A DNA stretch of 25,307 nucleotides from Deltaproteobacteria bacterium. Its GTDB lineage: Bacteria > Desulfobacterota > DSM-4660 > Desulfatiglandales > B25-G16. The position numbers were made by a program, and so were the translations under genes. Every line of letters starts with the position of its first letter. Position 1 is the first letter of the stretch. This document shows positions 7,473 to 14,744 of this stretch, one piece after another. The stretch spans positions 1,552,113-1,577,419 of the forward strand of contig CP070660.1 of the NCBI GenBank assembly GCA_020355145.1, read 5' to 3'. The notes under the pieces are model-generated. The model had not been told where the DNA came from. It worked only from the letters and a program-made list of their open reading frames with translations, and made no database searches.

Positions 7473-8798
7473 TTATGTCCCCATTTCCCATGAGGACAGA
7501 TATTTTTCCTGCTCTGGGGTGAGGCTGTCAATCTCCACACCCATTGAGACGAGTTTTAATCTTGCGATTTCCTGATCAATTATAAGGGGAACAGGATAGA
7601 CCCTTTTGTCAAGGTTCTTGTGTTCCTTTGATAGATATTCCATGGATAAGGCCTGGTTTGCAAAACTCATATCCATAACACTTGAGGGATGACCCTCTGC
7701 TGCAGCCAGGTTTATCAACCTTCCCTCACCTAGAAGATAGACCCTGTTTCCATTTTGTAGGGTATATTCCTCGACAAATTCCCTGATCTTCCTCCTAGAT
7801 GTAGAGACTTCTGCTAGTCCGGGAAGGTCAAGTTCCACATTAAAGTGTCCTGAATTGGATATGATGGCACCATCCCTCATATCAAGGAAGTGCTCTTTGC
7901 TGATCGCATTTATATCGCCTGTAAGGGTACAGAAAAAGTCGCCGATTTTGGCGGCCTTTGCTATAGGCATAACATCAAATCCATCCATGACCGCCTCTAA
8001 GGCCTTTAAAGGATCTACCTCACAGATAATTACCTTGGCACCATGGCCCTTTGCCCTGGCTGCCACCCCCCGACCACACCATCCATAGCCACACACAACA
8101 AAGTGGCTTCCTGCAAGAAGCCTATTTGTTGCCCTAATGATCCCGTCAATGGTGCTTTGGCCTGTGCCGTATCGGTTATCAAAGAGGTGTTTTGTGTTGG
8201 CGTCGTTTACCGAGATAACCGGAAATTGAAGGACATTGTCCCTTTCCATAGAGCGAAGGCGGATGACACCAGTGGTTGTCTCCTCCGTACCCCCCATAAC
8301 ACCGGCAATGAGCGCGTTCCTTTCCCCTTGAGTTAGGGAAAGGCCCCATTCCCTTATGCCCTGGGAGACATCATCCCATTTATCCAAGGCAATAAAGTGA
8401 AGGGAGCTGACCAGATCAGCACCATCATCCATGGTGAGGTTTGGCATGTTCTTTAGGGGCGACAATATATGGCTGTAGTAGGTGTCGGTGTCTTCTCCTT
8501 TTATGGCAAAGACCGGGATCTTATCAACGGCCACCAGCGAGGCAGCGACATCATCCTGGGTTGAAAGGGGATTGGAGGCACACAGGGCTACAGAGGCACC
8601 ACCTGCCTTGAGTGTTCTTGCCAGGACAGCAGTCTCCGTGGTTATATGCAAACAGGCGGAAATCCTCAGCCCTGATAGGGGCTTGTCTTTAGAAAACCTT
8701 TCCTTGATTGAATTCAAAACAGGCATGCTCTTGCTTGCCCACTCTATTCTGAGTTGACCTGTGGTTGCAAGGCCTATATCCTTGATGTCATAATCCAT
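7473..8798 (-). CDS. ahcY: Adenosylhomocysteinase (S-adenosylhomocysteine hydrolase), short archaeal/thermophile type
   Basis: Splits S-adenosylhomocysteine to adenosine and homocysteine in the cytoplasm, closing the methyl cycle. The start is ATG 8798 (MDYDIKDIGLA) with GGAGAGG ahead; the frame stays open for 60 more codons but that part is an intergenic repeat. Of the 441 residues, H51 (CLHITTETA), DDG at 124-126, E173 (TEETTTG), K203 and D207 (NTKHLFDN), the NAD motif GYGWCGRG at 237-244, GHFNVE and GHPSSVM match catalytic and cofactor residues. It ends in SWEMGT and lacks the C-terminal KPDHYRY tail of the eukaryote/proteobacterial type, like the enzymes of Thermotoga and methanogens. Some of those prefer S-inosylhomocysteine, so nucleoside specificity is open. 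metK lies 292 bases upstream. Confidence 0.95.
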   Translation of the reverse strand: MDYDIKDIGLATTGQLRIEWASKSMPVLNSIKERFSKDKPLSGLRISACLHITTETAVLARTLKAGGASVALCASNPLSTQDDVAASLVAVDKIPVFAIKGEDTDTYYSHILSPLKNMPNLTMDDGADLVSSLHFIALDKWDDVSQGIREWGLSLTQGERNALIAGVMGGTEETTTGVIRLRSMERDNVLQFPVISVNDANTKHLFDNRYGTGQSTIDGIIRATNRLLAGSHFVVCGYGWCGRGVAARAKGHGAKVIICEVDPLKALEAVMDGFDVMPIAKAAKIGDFFCTLTGDINAISKEHFLDMRDGAIISNSGHFNVELDLPGLAEVSTSRRKIREFVEEYTLQNGNRVYLLGEGRLINLAAAEGHPSSVMDMSFANQALSMEYLSKEHKNLDKRVYPVPLIIDQEIARLKLVSMGVEIDSLTPEQEKYLSSWEMGT

Positions 8799-8828
8799 CT
8801 GACCTCTCCTCAAATTGCTAAAGAAACT

Positions 8829-8880
8829 TTGCCTCAAACCGGCAAGGCACGAATTCTGCAACGAAATTCGAATATCGAAA
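8829..8880 (-). repeat. Dispersed repeat family B, copy 1 (ahcY leader)
   Basis: Read on the minus strand, this contains GATATTCGAATTTCG, a short variable part, then CGTGCCTTGCCGGTTTGAGG and CAA. The same order of blocks occurs on the plus strand at 20301-20356 with few differences. The copy lies between metK and ahcY, 31 bases before the ahcY start, so it is transcribed as leader RNA if the two genes share a transcript. Confidence 0.6.
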
Positions 8881-9020
8881 TTCGAAACAAATCCGAATGA
8901 CCAAAATTCAAATGTCCTAAGCCTAGAATTATTTAACCACAGCAAGTAAGGCTCTTGGCAGTTTGGAATTTTGAACATTTGGATTTCGATATTGTTTCGG
9001 ATTTCGGATTTAAAATTCTC
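8852..9020. repeat. Long imperfect palindrome rich in TTCGAAAT/GATTTCG
   Basis: Left arm about 8862-8917 (repeated AAATTCGAA, then AAACAAATCCGAA and CCAAAATTCAAATG) is the imperfect reverse complement of about 8961-9015 (TTTTGAACATTTGGATTTCG, GTTTCGGATTTCGGATTT). It could form a long hairpin of about 50-base arms. This style of intergenic palindrome is, to my knowledge, common in Deltaproteobacterial and related environmental genomes. It separates metK from ahcY and overlaps repeat family B. Confidence 0.6.
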
Positions 9021-9057
9021 ATTAGAATCTGGGTTTTATTTCTCCGCAAAAACTCGG

Positions 9058-9089
9058 CATAAATGTTAGGATCTCAGCTTATGTAGACG
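9058..9089 (-). repeat. Dispersed quasi-palindrome family A, copy 1 (after metK stop)
   Basis: On the plus strand this reads CATAAATGTTAGGATCTCAG followed by CTTATGTAGACG. It matches 13653-13684 at 30 of 32 positions. The unit is an imperfect palindrome (CATAA and TTATG at the ends, GATC in the centre). It begins one base after the metK stop codon. Confidence 0.7.
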
Positions 9090-9090
9090 A

Positions 9091-10248
9091 CTATAGGGCC
9101 TTTTTCAGTTTTTCAGCGAGATCTGTCTTCTCCCAGGTAAACTCCTCCAATTCACGCCCAAAGTGTCCGTAGCAGGCGGTCTTTTTGTATATAGGCCTTA
9201 AAAGGTCTAAGGTCTCAATCAAGGCAGCCGGCCTCATATCAAATTCCTTTTCTACCATTTTTGTCATCTCAGCACTGGGCACAACACCGGTTTCATAAGT
9301 ATCAACCATTAAACCAACCGGTTGTGCCTTGCCAATGGTGTAGGCTACCTGGATCTCACACTTTTCAGCCAGACCAGCAGCAACTATATTCTTGGCAATG
9401 TAGCGACACATATAGGAGGCGCTCCTATCTACCTTGGATGGATCCTTGCCGGAAAATGCACCGCCACCATGGTGACCAAATCCTCCGTAGGCATCCATTA
9501 TAACCTTCCTACCGGTCATCCCACAATCTCCCAGGGGACCGCCAGTAACAAATCTACCAGTAGTATTTACAAAAAACTCTGTGTTTTTATCAATCATCTC
9601 AGGTGGGATAACCGCCTTTATCACCTCTTCAATAATTGCCTCTCTTAAGGTATCGTAATCGACCTCAGGGGAGTGCTGGGCTGCAATAACAACTGTCTGA
9701 ACAGTAGTAGGTTTTAAATCTATATATCGAACTGTTACCTGAGATTTTCCATCTGGCCTCAGCCATGGAAGGCTTTCGGATTTGCGGACATGGGCAAGCC
9801 TTTGGGTAAGGCCATGGGCAAGGTAAATAGGCATTGGCATAAAAACAGGGGTGTCAGTGCAGGCGTACCCGAACATGAGTCCCTGATCACCTGCTCCCTT
9901 CTCCTTGAAAAGACCAGTACCATTAACTCCCTGGGCAATGTCAGCTGACTGTTTGTCAATGCTTGTAATAACGGCACACGTCTCCCAGTCAAAGCCCATG
10001 GATGAGTCGTTGTAGCCTATCTCCTTTATGGTCCGTCTGGCAATCTCCGGCATCTCCACATAACAACTGGTCGTTATCTCCCCTGCAATAACTGTCATAC
10101 CTGTAGTAACCAGGGTCTCACAGGCTACCCTTCCATATTTGTCCAGGCCTATAATCTCATCAAGTACGGCATCAGAGATCTGATCAGCTATCTTGTCCGG
10201 ATGTCCCTCGGTTACAGACTCAGATGTGAATAGGAAATCGATGTTCAT
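9091..10248 (-). CDS. metK: S-adenosylmethionine synthase (methionine adenosyltransferase)
   Basis: Makes S-adenosylmethionine from methionine and ATP in the cytoplasm. The 385-residue product has the expected length and all landmark motifs: FTSESVTEGHPDKIADQ at the N-terminus (catalytic His and metal Asp), GDQGLMFGYA, the FVNTTGRFVTGGPLGDCGMT stretch, GGGAFSGKDPSKVDRSA (P-loop-like, catalytic Lys and Arg) and a C-terminal GHFGRE. GAGGAA lies seven bases before the ATG. Upstream on the minus strand an extended -10 (TGG-TATAGA, 10310-10302) may give its own promoter; I see no SAM-riboswitch fold in the 125-base leader. ahcY lies downstream and uses the product pool after methyl transfer. Confidence 0.98.
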   Translation of the reverse strand: MNIDFLFTSESVTEGHPDKIADQISDAVLDEIIGLDKYGRVACETLVTTGMTVIAGEITTSCYVEMPEIARRTIKEIGYNDSSMGFDWETCAVITSIDKQSADIAQGVNGTGLFKEKGAGDQGLMFGYACTDTPVFMPMPIYLAHGLTQRLAHVRKSESLPWLRPDGKSQVTVRYIDLKPTTVQTVVIAAQHSPEVDYDTLREAIIEEVIKAVIPPEMIDKNTEFFVNTTGRFVTGGPLGDCGMTGRKVIMDAYGGFGHHGGGAFSGKDPSKVDRSASYMCRYIAKNIVAAGLAEKCEIQVAYTIGKAQPVGLMVDTYETGVVPSAEMTKMVEKEFDMRPAALIETLDLLRPIYKKTACYGHFGRELEEFTWEKTDLAEKLKKAL

Positions 10249-10373
10249 TTTAGGTTCCTCTCTTCATTAAATATTGGTGTTAAGGCACGTCCACTTTCAG
10301 CTCTATACCAAAAGCTAAACAAATCTTAAATGACAAAAGGTCTCGTTGCGGCGCACTCACAGCCTTAGCCGCC

Positions 10374-10985
10374 CTATTTAGGTGGACTGACAATACCACC
10401 AGATATGATTAGTTTGAATGCATCCTCAACAGTCATATTGAGCATTACCACTTCATCTTCTGGTATAAGTATATAAAATCCACTCGTAGGATTAGGCGTT
10501 GTCGGAATAAAGACATTTATCATATTCTTATCGGTTCTATCCTGTACCTCACCCTTGCTTTCCCCTGTGATAAAGCCAATAACATAGGCCCCGCGCCTGG
10601 GATATTCTACCAATCCCACCCTTTTAAAGGCATCGGTCTTCTGCAAAAAGATGGTCTCCAGAAGCTGTTTAACCCCAGCATAGAGGATCCTTACCAAGGG
10701 AATACGCTCCACTATATTCTCTCCAAGGCGAACTATCTTCCTGCCAACAATGTTTTTGGTTAAAAGACCGACGGCTAAGACAAGGATAACTACAAAGATA
10801 AGACCAAGCCCAGGTATATGAACTTGAAGATAGGTGTCTGGAAGGTATTTAGCAGGGATAATCTTAAGTATTGCATCCATGCCCCTGATTAAAAACAATA
10901 TGACTTTCACCGTTATAAAGATCGGTAGAATTACCAGCAGACCAGTAAGAAAATAATTTTTTAGGCTTGTCCTTAGGCGTTTCAA
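10374..10985 (-). CDS. DUF502 family inner-membrane protein
   Basis: The product is 203 residues with two N-terminal transmembrane helices (about 12-33 and 55-76) and a soluble C-terminal half. The family pattern is clear: LKNYFLTGLLVILPIFITV at the start, IPGLGLI before helix 2, RIPLVRILYAGVKQ in the middle and the IPTTPNPTSGFY loop near residue 165. The function of DUF502 proteins is not established; a family member is known in plants (COV) with a role in vascular patterning, but bacterial roles are unknown. The start is a TTG with GAGGG five bases before it, and the stop of panC overlaps the start codon, so the two are translationally coupled. Confidence 0.9.
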   Translation of the reverse strand: MKRLRTSLKNYFLTGLLVILPIFITVKVILFLIRGMDAILKIIPAKYLPDTYLQVHIPGLGLIFVVILVLAVGLLTKNIVGRKIVRLGENIVERIPLVRILYAGVKQLLETIFLQKTDAFKRVGLVEYPRRGAYVIGFITGESKGEVQDRTDKNMINVFIPTTPNPTSGFYILIPEDEVVMLNMTVEDAFKLIISGGIVSPPK

Positions 10986-11830
10986 TTTTCCCTCACTATA
11001 ACATTATCTATCAACCTGGCCTTTCCTACCCTTACGGCCAATGCAAAAAGGGAAGGCCTATCTATTATCCCGATATCGGTAAGTTCTTCTGGGTCGCAGA
11101 TGGCTATATAGTCGATTTCAGTAGATGGGTGGCTCAGGATTAGTTCCCTTACTGCATCCTTGATCTCAGCAGGGTCTTTTTCCCCTTCTGCTACCATAGC
11201 CTTGGCTAAATCCAGGCCCTTTTTCAGGCTCAATGCTGAGGACCTTTCCTCTGGGGTCAAATAACTATTCCTGCTACTGATAGCAAGGCCATCCTTTTCT
11301 CGTACTGTCGGAACCTCAATAATCTCAATGTCCATGCTTAAGTCCCTGACCATCCTCTTAATGACGATTAACTGCTGATAGTCCTTTTCGCCAAAGATCG
11401 CCAGGTGGGGTCTAGTGATATTAAAGAGCTTTGCAACCACAGTGGTTACCCCAGCAAAGTGTCCAGGTCTTGATCTTCCACAAAGATACTCCGTGATCTC
11501 CTCTACCCTAACAGTGCTTTGGAAACCATCAGGATACATCTCTTCCACAGTTGGCATGAACACAGCGTCTACTCCACAAGAGCGTGCCTTATCTAGGTCC
11601 CCCTCAGCATCCCTGGGATATCTTTTATAGTCCTCTTGAGGGCCAAACTGGATTGGATTAACAAAGATACTCATTATCAATCTATCCCCGTTTTCCCTGC
11701 CGACCCTCAATAGCTCAATATGGCCCTGGTGGAGAAATCCCATGGTTGCTACAAGGCAGATGATATCTCCATCCCTTCTCCATTTCTCGGATAGCCCTTG
11801 CATCAATTCTATCTCTTTGATTATCTCCAT
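10982..11830 (-). CDS. panC: Pantothenate synthetase (pantoate-beta-alanine ligase)
   Basis: Condenses pantoate with beta-alanine using ATP, the last step of pantothenate synthesis and hence a route to coenzyme A. The 282-residue product has the class-I-synthetase-like ATP motif MGFLHQGHIEL at 30-40, the NPIQFGPQEDYKRYPR stretch, GHFAGVTTVVAKLFN, GEKDYQQL and the KMSKS-equivalent LAISSRNSYL. Length is normal. No obvious Shine-Dalgarno precedes the ATG, and a 9-bp direct repeat lies in the leader. It overlaps the start of the DUF502 gene. No panB or panD is in the window. Confidence 0.97.
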   Translation of the reverse strand: MEIIKEIELMQGLSEKWRRDGDIICLVATMGFLHQGHIELLRVGRENGDRLIMSIFVNPIQFGPQEDYKRYPRDAEGDLDKARSCGVDAVFMPTVEEMYPDGFQSTVRVEEITEYLCGRSRPGHFAGVTTVVAKLFNITRPHLAIFGEKDYQQLIVIKRMVRDLSMDIEIIEVPTVREKDGLAISSRNSYLTPEERSSALSLKKGLDLAKAMVAEGEKDPAEIKDAVRELILSHPSTEIDYIAICDPEELTDIGIIDRPSLFALAVRVGKARLIDNVIVREN

Positions 11831-11837
11831 GTTTCTT

Positions 11838-11855
11838 AAGTGCCTAAAGTGCCTA
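11838..11855. repeat. Two tandem 9-bp units (AAGTGCCTA) ahead of panC
   Basis: AAGTGCCTA occurs twice head to tail just upstream of the panC start codon and is followed by AT-rich sequence. It occupies the place where a ribosome binding site would be expected. Too short to assign a role. Confidence 0.5.
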
Positions 11856-11861
11856 AAATTT

Positions 11862-11890
11862 AAATAAAAAATAACTCAACTGCTTGAGTT
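11862..11890 (-). terminator. Possible intrinsic terminator between the deoxynucleoside kinase and panC
   Basis: On the minus strand AACTCAA-GCAG-TTGAGTT forms a 7-bp stem with a four-base loop, followed directly by ATTTTTTATTT. It lies 86 bases after the kinase stop and 32 bases before the panC start. The stem is AT-rich, so termination may be incomplete, but stem plus T-tract is the clearest of this type in the window. Confidence 0.5.
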
Positions 11891-11975
11891 GACATCATTT
11901 TCTTTCTTTTCTCCAACATATGTAAAAACAGCAGGTAATTTAACCAATTTTGGCTCACTTCAAACTTTACCTCAC

Positions 11976-12632
11976 TTAATGTCTTGATCCAAGGGGGACA
12001 TAATACTTTGTTCCCCCTTGCATCCTTTCTATCTCAAGTATTAAGTCATCGAGATCAGATGGAACGTTAACAAAATCTATCTCCGAGGCATTGATTACTA
12101 AAAGGGGGGTCTCAGTGTAATGGAAAAAGAATTCATTGAAGGCCTGATTTATTTGATCCAGATACTTGAGCTCTATTGATCTCTCATAATCCCTATTCCT
12201 CTTTTTGATCCTTTCTCTCAAGACATCAGTCCTTGCCTGCAGAAATATAACCAGATCCGGTCTTAATATCTTGACCTTCAGGAGTTGGAATATCTGCTCA
12301 TATAAGCTGAATTCCCTGTCATCCAAGGTAGTCCTTGCAAAGATTCTGTCCTTATCAAAGAGGAAGTCTGAGATCACCACCCTTTTGAAAAGATCAATCT
12401 GATTTATCTCCTCCTGTCTTTGAAAGCGCTTAAGTATAAAGAAGAACTGCGTCTGAAATGCAAATCTCTTTGGATCCTTATAGAAGCTGGTAAGAAAAGG
12501 GTTTGCTTCAGTACCCTCCAGGATGGTCTCTCCATTTATCCTCTCAGCCAACAACAGGGCCAGGCTGGTTTTGCCTACCCCCAATGGACCTTCAACAACT
12601 ATATAACCTTTTTGATGCAATCTTTTGATCAT
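11976..12632 (-). CDS. Deoxynucleoside kinase (deoxyadenosine/deoxyguanosine kinase family)
   Basis: Phosphorylates deoxynucleosides with ATP for salvage. The 218-residue product has a P-loop GPLGVGKT at 15-22, the family's SDFLFDKDRIFA segment (equivalent of the D-R-S substrate/phosphate motif) and the Arg-rich lid ERIKKRNRDYE. In Deltaproteobacteria a similar kinase is often next to folK and the panB/panC genes; here panC follows but folK and panB are not present. The start codon ATG 12632 sits one base after a perfect 12-bp GC palindrome that contains the only SD-like sequence (GGCGGAT). Nucleoside preference cannot be told from sequence. Confidence 0.88.
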   Translation of the reverse strand: MIKRLHQKGYIVVEGPLGVGKTSLALLLAERINGETILEGTEANPFLTSFYKDPKRFAFQTQFFFILKRFQRQEEINQIDLFKRVVISDFLFDKDRIFARTTLDDREFSLYEQIFQLLKVKILRPDLVIFLQARTDVLRERIKKRNRDYERSIELKYLDQINQAFNEFFFHYTETPLLVINASEIDFVNVPSDLDDLILEIERMQGGTKYYVPLGSRH

Positions 12633-12633
12633 A

Positions 12634-12645
12634 TCCGCCGGCGGA
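12634..12645. repeat. 12-bp GC palindrome TCCGCCGGCGGA at the kinase start codon
   Basis: A perfect 12-bp palindrome ends one base before the kinase ATG. Its arms TCCGCC/GGCGGA are the same as those of the element at 20145-20159. It replaces the normal ribosome binding site and would pair it with itself in the mRNA. Confidence 0.6.
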
Positions 12646-12682
12646 CTAAGTTAGGCAAGAGCCTCATTTGGATGCCCAAGAG

Positions 12683-13561
12683 CTAAATAACATTGACTTT
12701 ATTGTGTGTCAAGAGAGATGTCTTATCTGGTGTTAAGGCAGAACTCAGTCGTATGTATTCATCTATAGTGAGGTTCTCGGCCCTTCTTTTTGGGTTAATG
12801 AGGCACTCCTCAAGGGCCTTTGCTATCATTTCCCTGGGTACAGACACCATTCCCCTCTCAAGGGAATTAAGGATTGTCTTCCTCCGACAACTAAATGCTG
12901 CCTTGACAATCCTATGGAAAGACTCCTCGTTTTCTGCCTGAAATGGGTATGGCCTCTCAAGGTCAATCTCCAAAACCATAGAATCCACCTTTGGTTTGGG
13001 GTAAAAGGCCTGCCTTTTAATCTTGATAAGCGGAGATATCCGGGCATAGTATTGACTGATGACACTAAGGGCCCCGTAGTCCTTTCTATTTGGCCCAGCA
13101 GTCAAACGTTGTGCAAATTCATATTGAAACATCAGGACCGCACTTTTTATATAGTCTCGATTTACTATAAGCCTTTCCAGGAATGGAGACGAGATATTAT
13201 AGGGGAGATTACCTAATACCTTGATCTTTTGTTGATATCTATCATAGATCTCCTTAACATCGAACTTCAGGATATCCCCGGAGATAAATGTTATCTTTTC
13301 GTTGTCTTTCAGTGGCACCCTCTCCTTTAGGATAGCTATCAATAATGGATCTTTCTCCACAGCCACCACATGAGAAATGTGGGGGAGGATTGGGATCGTT
13401 AGGGCCCCTAAACCTGACCCTATTTCTACAACCACATCCTTATTATCAAATCTTGCATGGGTAATGATCTTATTGATTATGCCAGGGTCTTCCAGAAAGT
13501 GTTGACCCAGTCTCTTCCTGGGTCTAAGCCCTGATTTAGTTAACAAGGCCCTAGTGCTCAT
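12683..13561 (-). CDS. rsmA: 16S rRNA dimethyladenosine transferase (A1518/A1519)
   Basis: Dimethylates two adjacent adenosines in the 3' hairpin of 16S rRNA using SAM, late in 30S assembly. The 292-residue product has the family start RPRKRLGQHFLEDPGIINKI (about 13-32), SAM motif I VEIGSGLGALT, motif II acidic VVAVEKDP and the catalytic motif IV NLPYNISSPFL. A C-terminal helical domain follows and length is normal. The ATG at 13561 follows an AT-rich leader without a strong ribosome binding site. tsaD lies 124 bases upstream, with a family-A repeat in the gap. Confidence 0.97.
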   Translation of the reverse strand: MSTRALLTKSGLRPRKRLGQHFLEDPGIINKIITHARFDNKDVVVEIGSGLGALTIPILPHISHVVAVEKDPLLIAILKERVPLKDNEKITFISGDILKFDVKEIYDRYQQKIKVLGNLPYNISSPFLERLIVNRDYIKSAVLMFQYEFAQRLTAGPNRKDYGALSVISQYYARISPLIKIKRQAFYPKPKVDSMVLEIDLERPYPFQAENEESFHRIVKAAFSCRRKTILNSLERGMVSVPREMIAKALEECLINPKRRAENLTIDEYIRLSSALTPDKTSLLTHNKVNVI

Positions 13562-13648
13562 TGTGTTTGTTGCGTCCTTTGAGTTTATAGGATTTTAGCA
13601 CAAAAAGCTCAGGAAATTAATTATTCCAAAAAGGTAGCTTGAGAAGGC

Positions 13649-13684
13649 ATGACATAAATGTTAAGATCTTAGCTTATGTAGACG
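13649..13684 (-). repeat. Dispersed quasi-palindrome family A, copy 2 (after tsaD stop)
   Basis: Plus-strand core CATAAATGTTAAGATCTTAG then CTTATGTAGACG (13653-13684), with TGA-type flank extending to 13649. It matches the metK copy at 30 of 32 positions, and it too starts one base after the stop codon of the gene. The centre TAAGATCTTA is a perfect palindrome. Confidence 0.7.
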
Positions 13685-13685
13685 T

Positions 13686-14705
13686 CTAGATCTGATCTAG
13701 AGGAAATCTCGACCTTGCATCCAAGGTTAGATCATCCCCCTGGCCTTTTATTATCCTATGATAAGCGGCGACAGCTATCATAGCCCCATTATCTGTACAT
13801 AATTCCGGACTTGGGATATACAGATCAATTTCCCTTTTAGCCATCACCTCTTGTAAATTACAGCGTAAATAGTTGTTTCTGGCTACTCCTCCCGCTAGCA
13901 CAACGGAGTTTGCACCGACTTGGGCGGCGGCCGCAATCACCTTATCTATTAGGATATCAACCACTGCGGCCTGAAAGGATGCGGCTATATCTGCTATCTT
14001 GATCTTATCGTCGCACCCTTTTTGAAGGCGCCATTTCCTGACATAAAGGGCAACAGCAGTCTTGAGGCCACTAAAGCTGAAGTCAAGAGAGTCTTTGGAT
14101 AGGTAGGCCCTTGGAAAACCAGCGGCCTCAGGCCGGCCTTTTGCAGCCAGTTTCTCTATTACAGGGCCACCTGGATAACCCAGTTCCAGAAGTTTTGCGA
14201 TCTTATCGAATGCCTCTCCAGCGGCATCGTCCAAGGTCTGACCCAACACGGTATAATCCCCAAAATCTCTGACCTGATAGATGTTTGTATGGCCACCTGA
14301 AACAGTAAGGGCCACGAAGGGGAAGGGGGGACACCTCTTTTCCAAGAAGATAGAGAGGATATGCCCCTCCAGGTGATTGATTCCTATTAGGGGGATATTG
14401 TTGGCATAGCTAAAGGCCTTGGCGAAATTGATGCCAACTAGGAGGGCACCAACAAGACCAGGCCCCACAGTAACCGCTATTGCATCAATATCATTACTGT
14501 TGAGGTGAGCCCTTCTTAGGGACTCCCTAACAACCCAAACGATATTCCTAATATGTTCTCTTGAGGCAAGTTCCGGGACTACCCCACCATATCGGTGGTG
14601 GACAATGACCTGAGAGTTGACAATATTAGATAATAATCTCTTTCCATCTTCTACTATTGCGGTGCAGGTGTCATCGCAGGAGGTATCTATACCGAGTATA
14701 ATCAT
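13686..14705 (-). CDS. tsaD: tRNA N6-adenosine threonylcarbamoyltransferase catalytic subunit
   Basis: Transfers the threonylcarbamoyl group to A37 of ANN-decoding tRNAs; in bacteria it works with TsaB and TsaE. The 339-residue product has the ASKHA-fold signatures: ILGIDTSCDDT at the start, GGVVPELASREH, the metal-binding HLEGH motif (INHLEGHIL), VSGGHTNIY, LDDAAGEAFDK, FSFSGLKTA, VLAGGVARN and the C-terminal LCTDNGAMIA whose Asp completes the metal site. Length is standard. It lies 39 bases after the CHASE2 kinase gene. tsaE is about 4.4 kb upstream on the same strand; tsaB and tsaC are not in the window. Confidence 0.98.
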   Translation of the reverse strand: MIILGIDTSCDDTCTAIVEDGKRLLSNIVNSQVIVHHRYGGVVPELASREHIRNIVWVVRESLRRAHLNSNDIDAIAVTVGPGLVGALLVGINFAKAFSYANNIPLIGINHLEGHILSIFLEKRCPPFPFVALTVSGGHTNIYQVRDFGDYTVLGQTLDDAAGEAFDKIAKLLELGYPGGPVIEKLAAKGRPEAAGFPRAYLSKDSLDFSFSGLKTAVALYVRKWRLQKGCDDKIKIADIAASFQAAVVDILIDKVIAAAAQVGANSVVLAGGVARNNYLRCNLQEVMAKREIDLYIPSPELCTDNGAMIAVAAYHRIIKGQGDDLTLDARSRFPLDQI

Positions 14706-14744
14706 AATCTGGCATGGGTTCTACCAAGGAGGAATGGGTAGAAA

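Noticed and set aside
7228..7491. Minus-strand ORF of 87 codons between ahcY and the 2-hydroxyacid dehydrogenase
   Set aside because: Low-complexity, no recognisable motif, overlaps the end of ahcY and start of the dehydrogenase; most likely non-coding leader.
8799..8978. A 60-codon N-terminal extension of ahcY in the same open frame
   Set aside because: It lies inside the palindromic repeat, has no family similarity or ribosome binding site, and the ATG at 8798 with GGAGAGG ahead starts exactly where AhcY proteins start.
10249..10373. SAM riboswitch upstream of metK
   Set aside because: The leader is short and I could not recognise conserved SAM-I/SAM-II core sequences or a four-way junction; only a possible extended -10 was seen.
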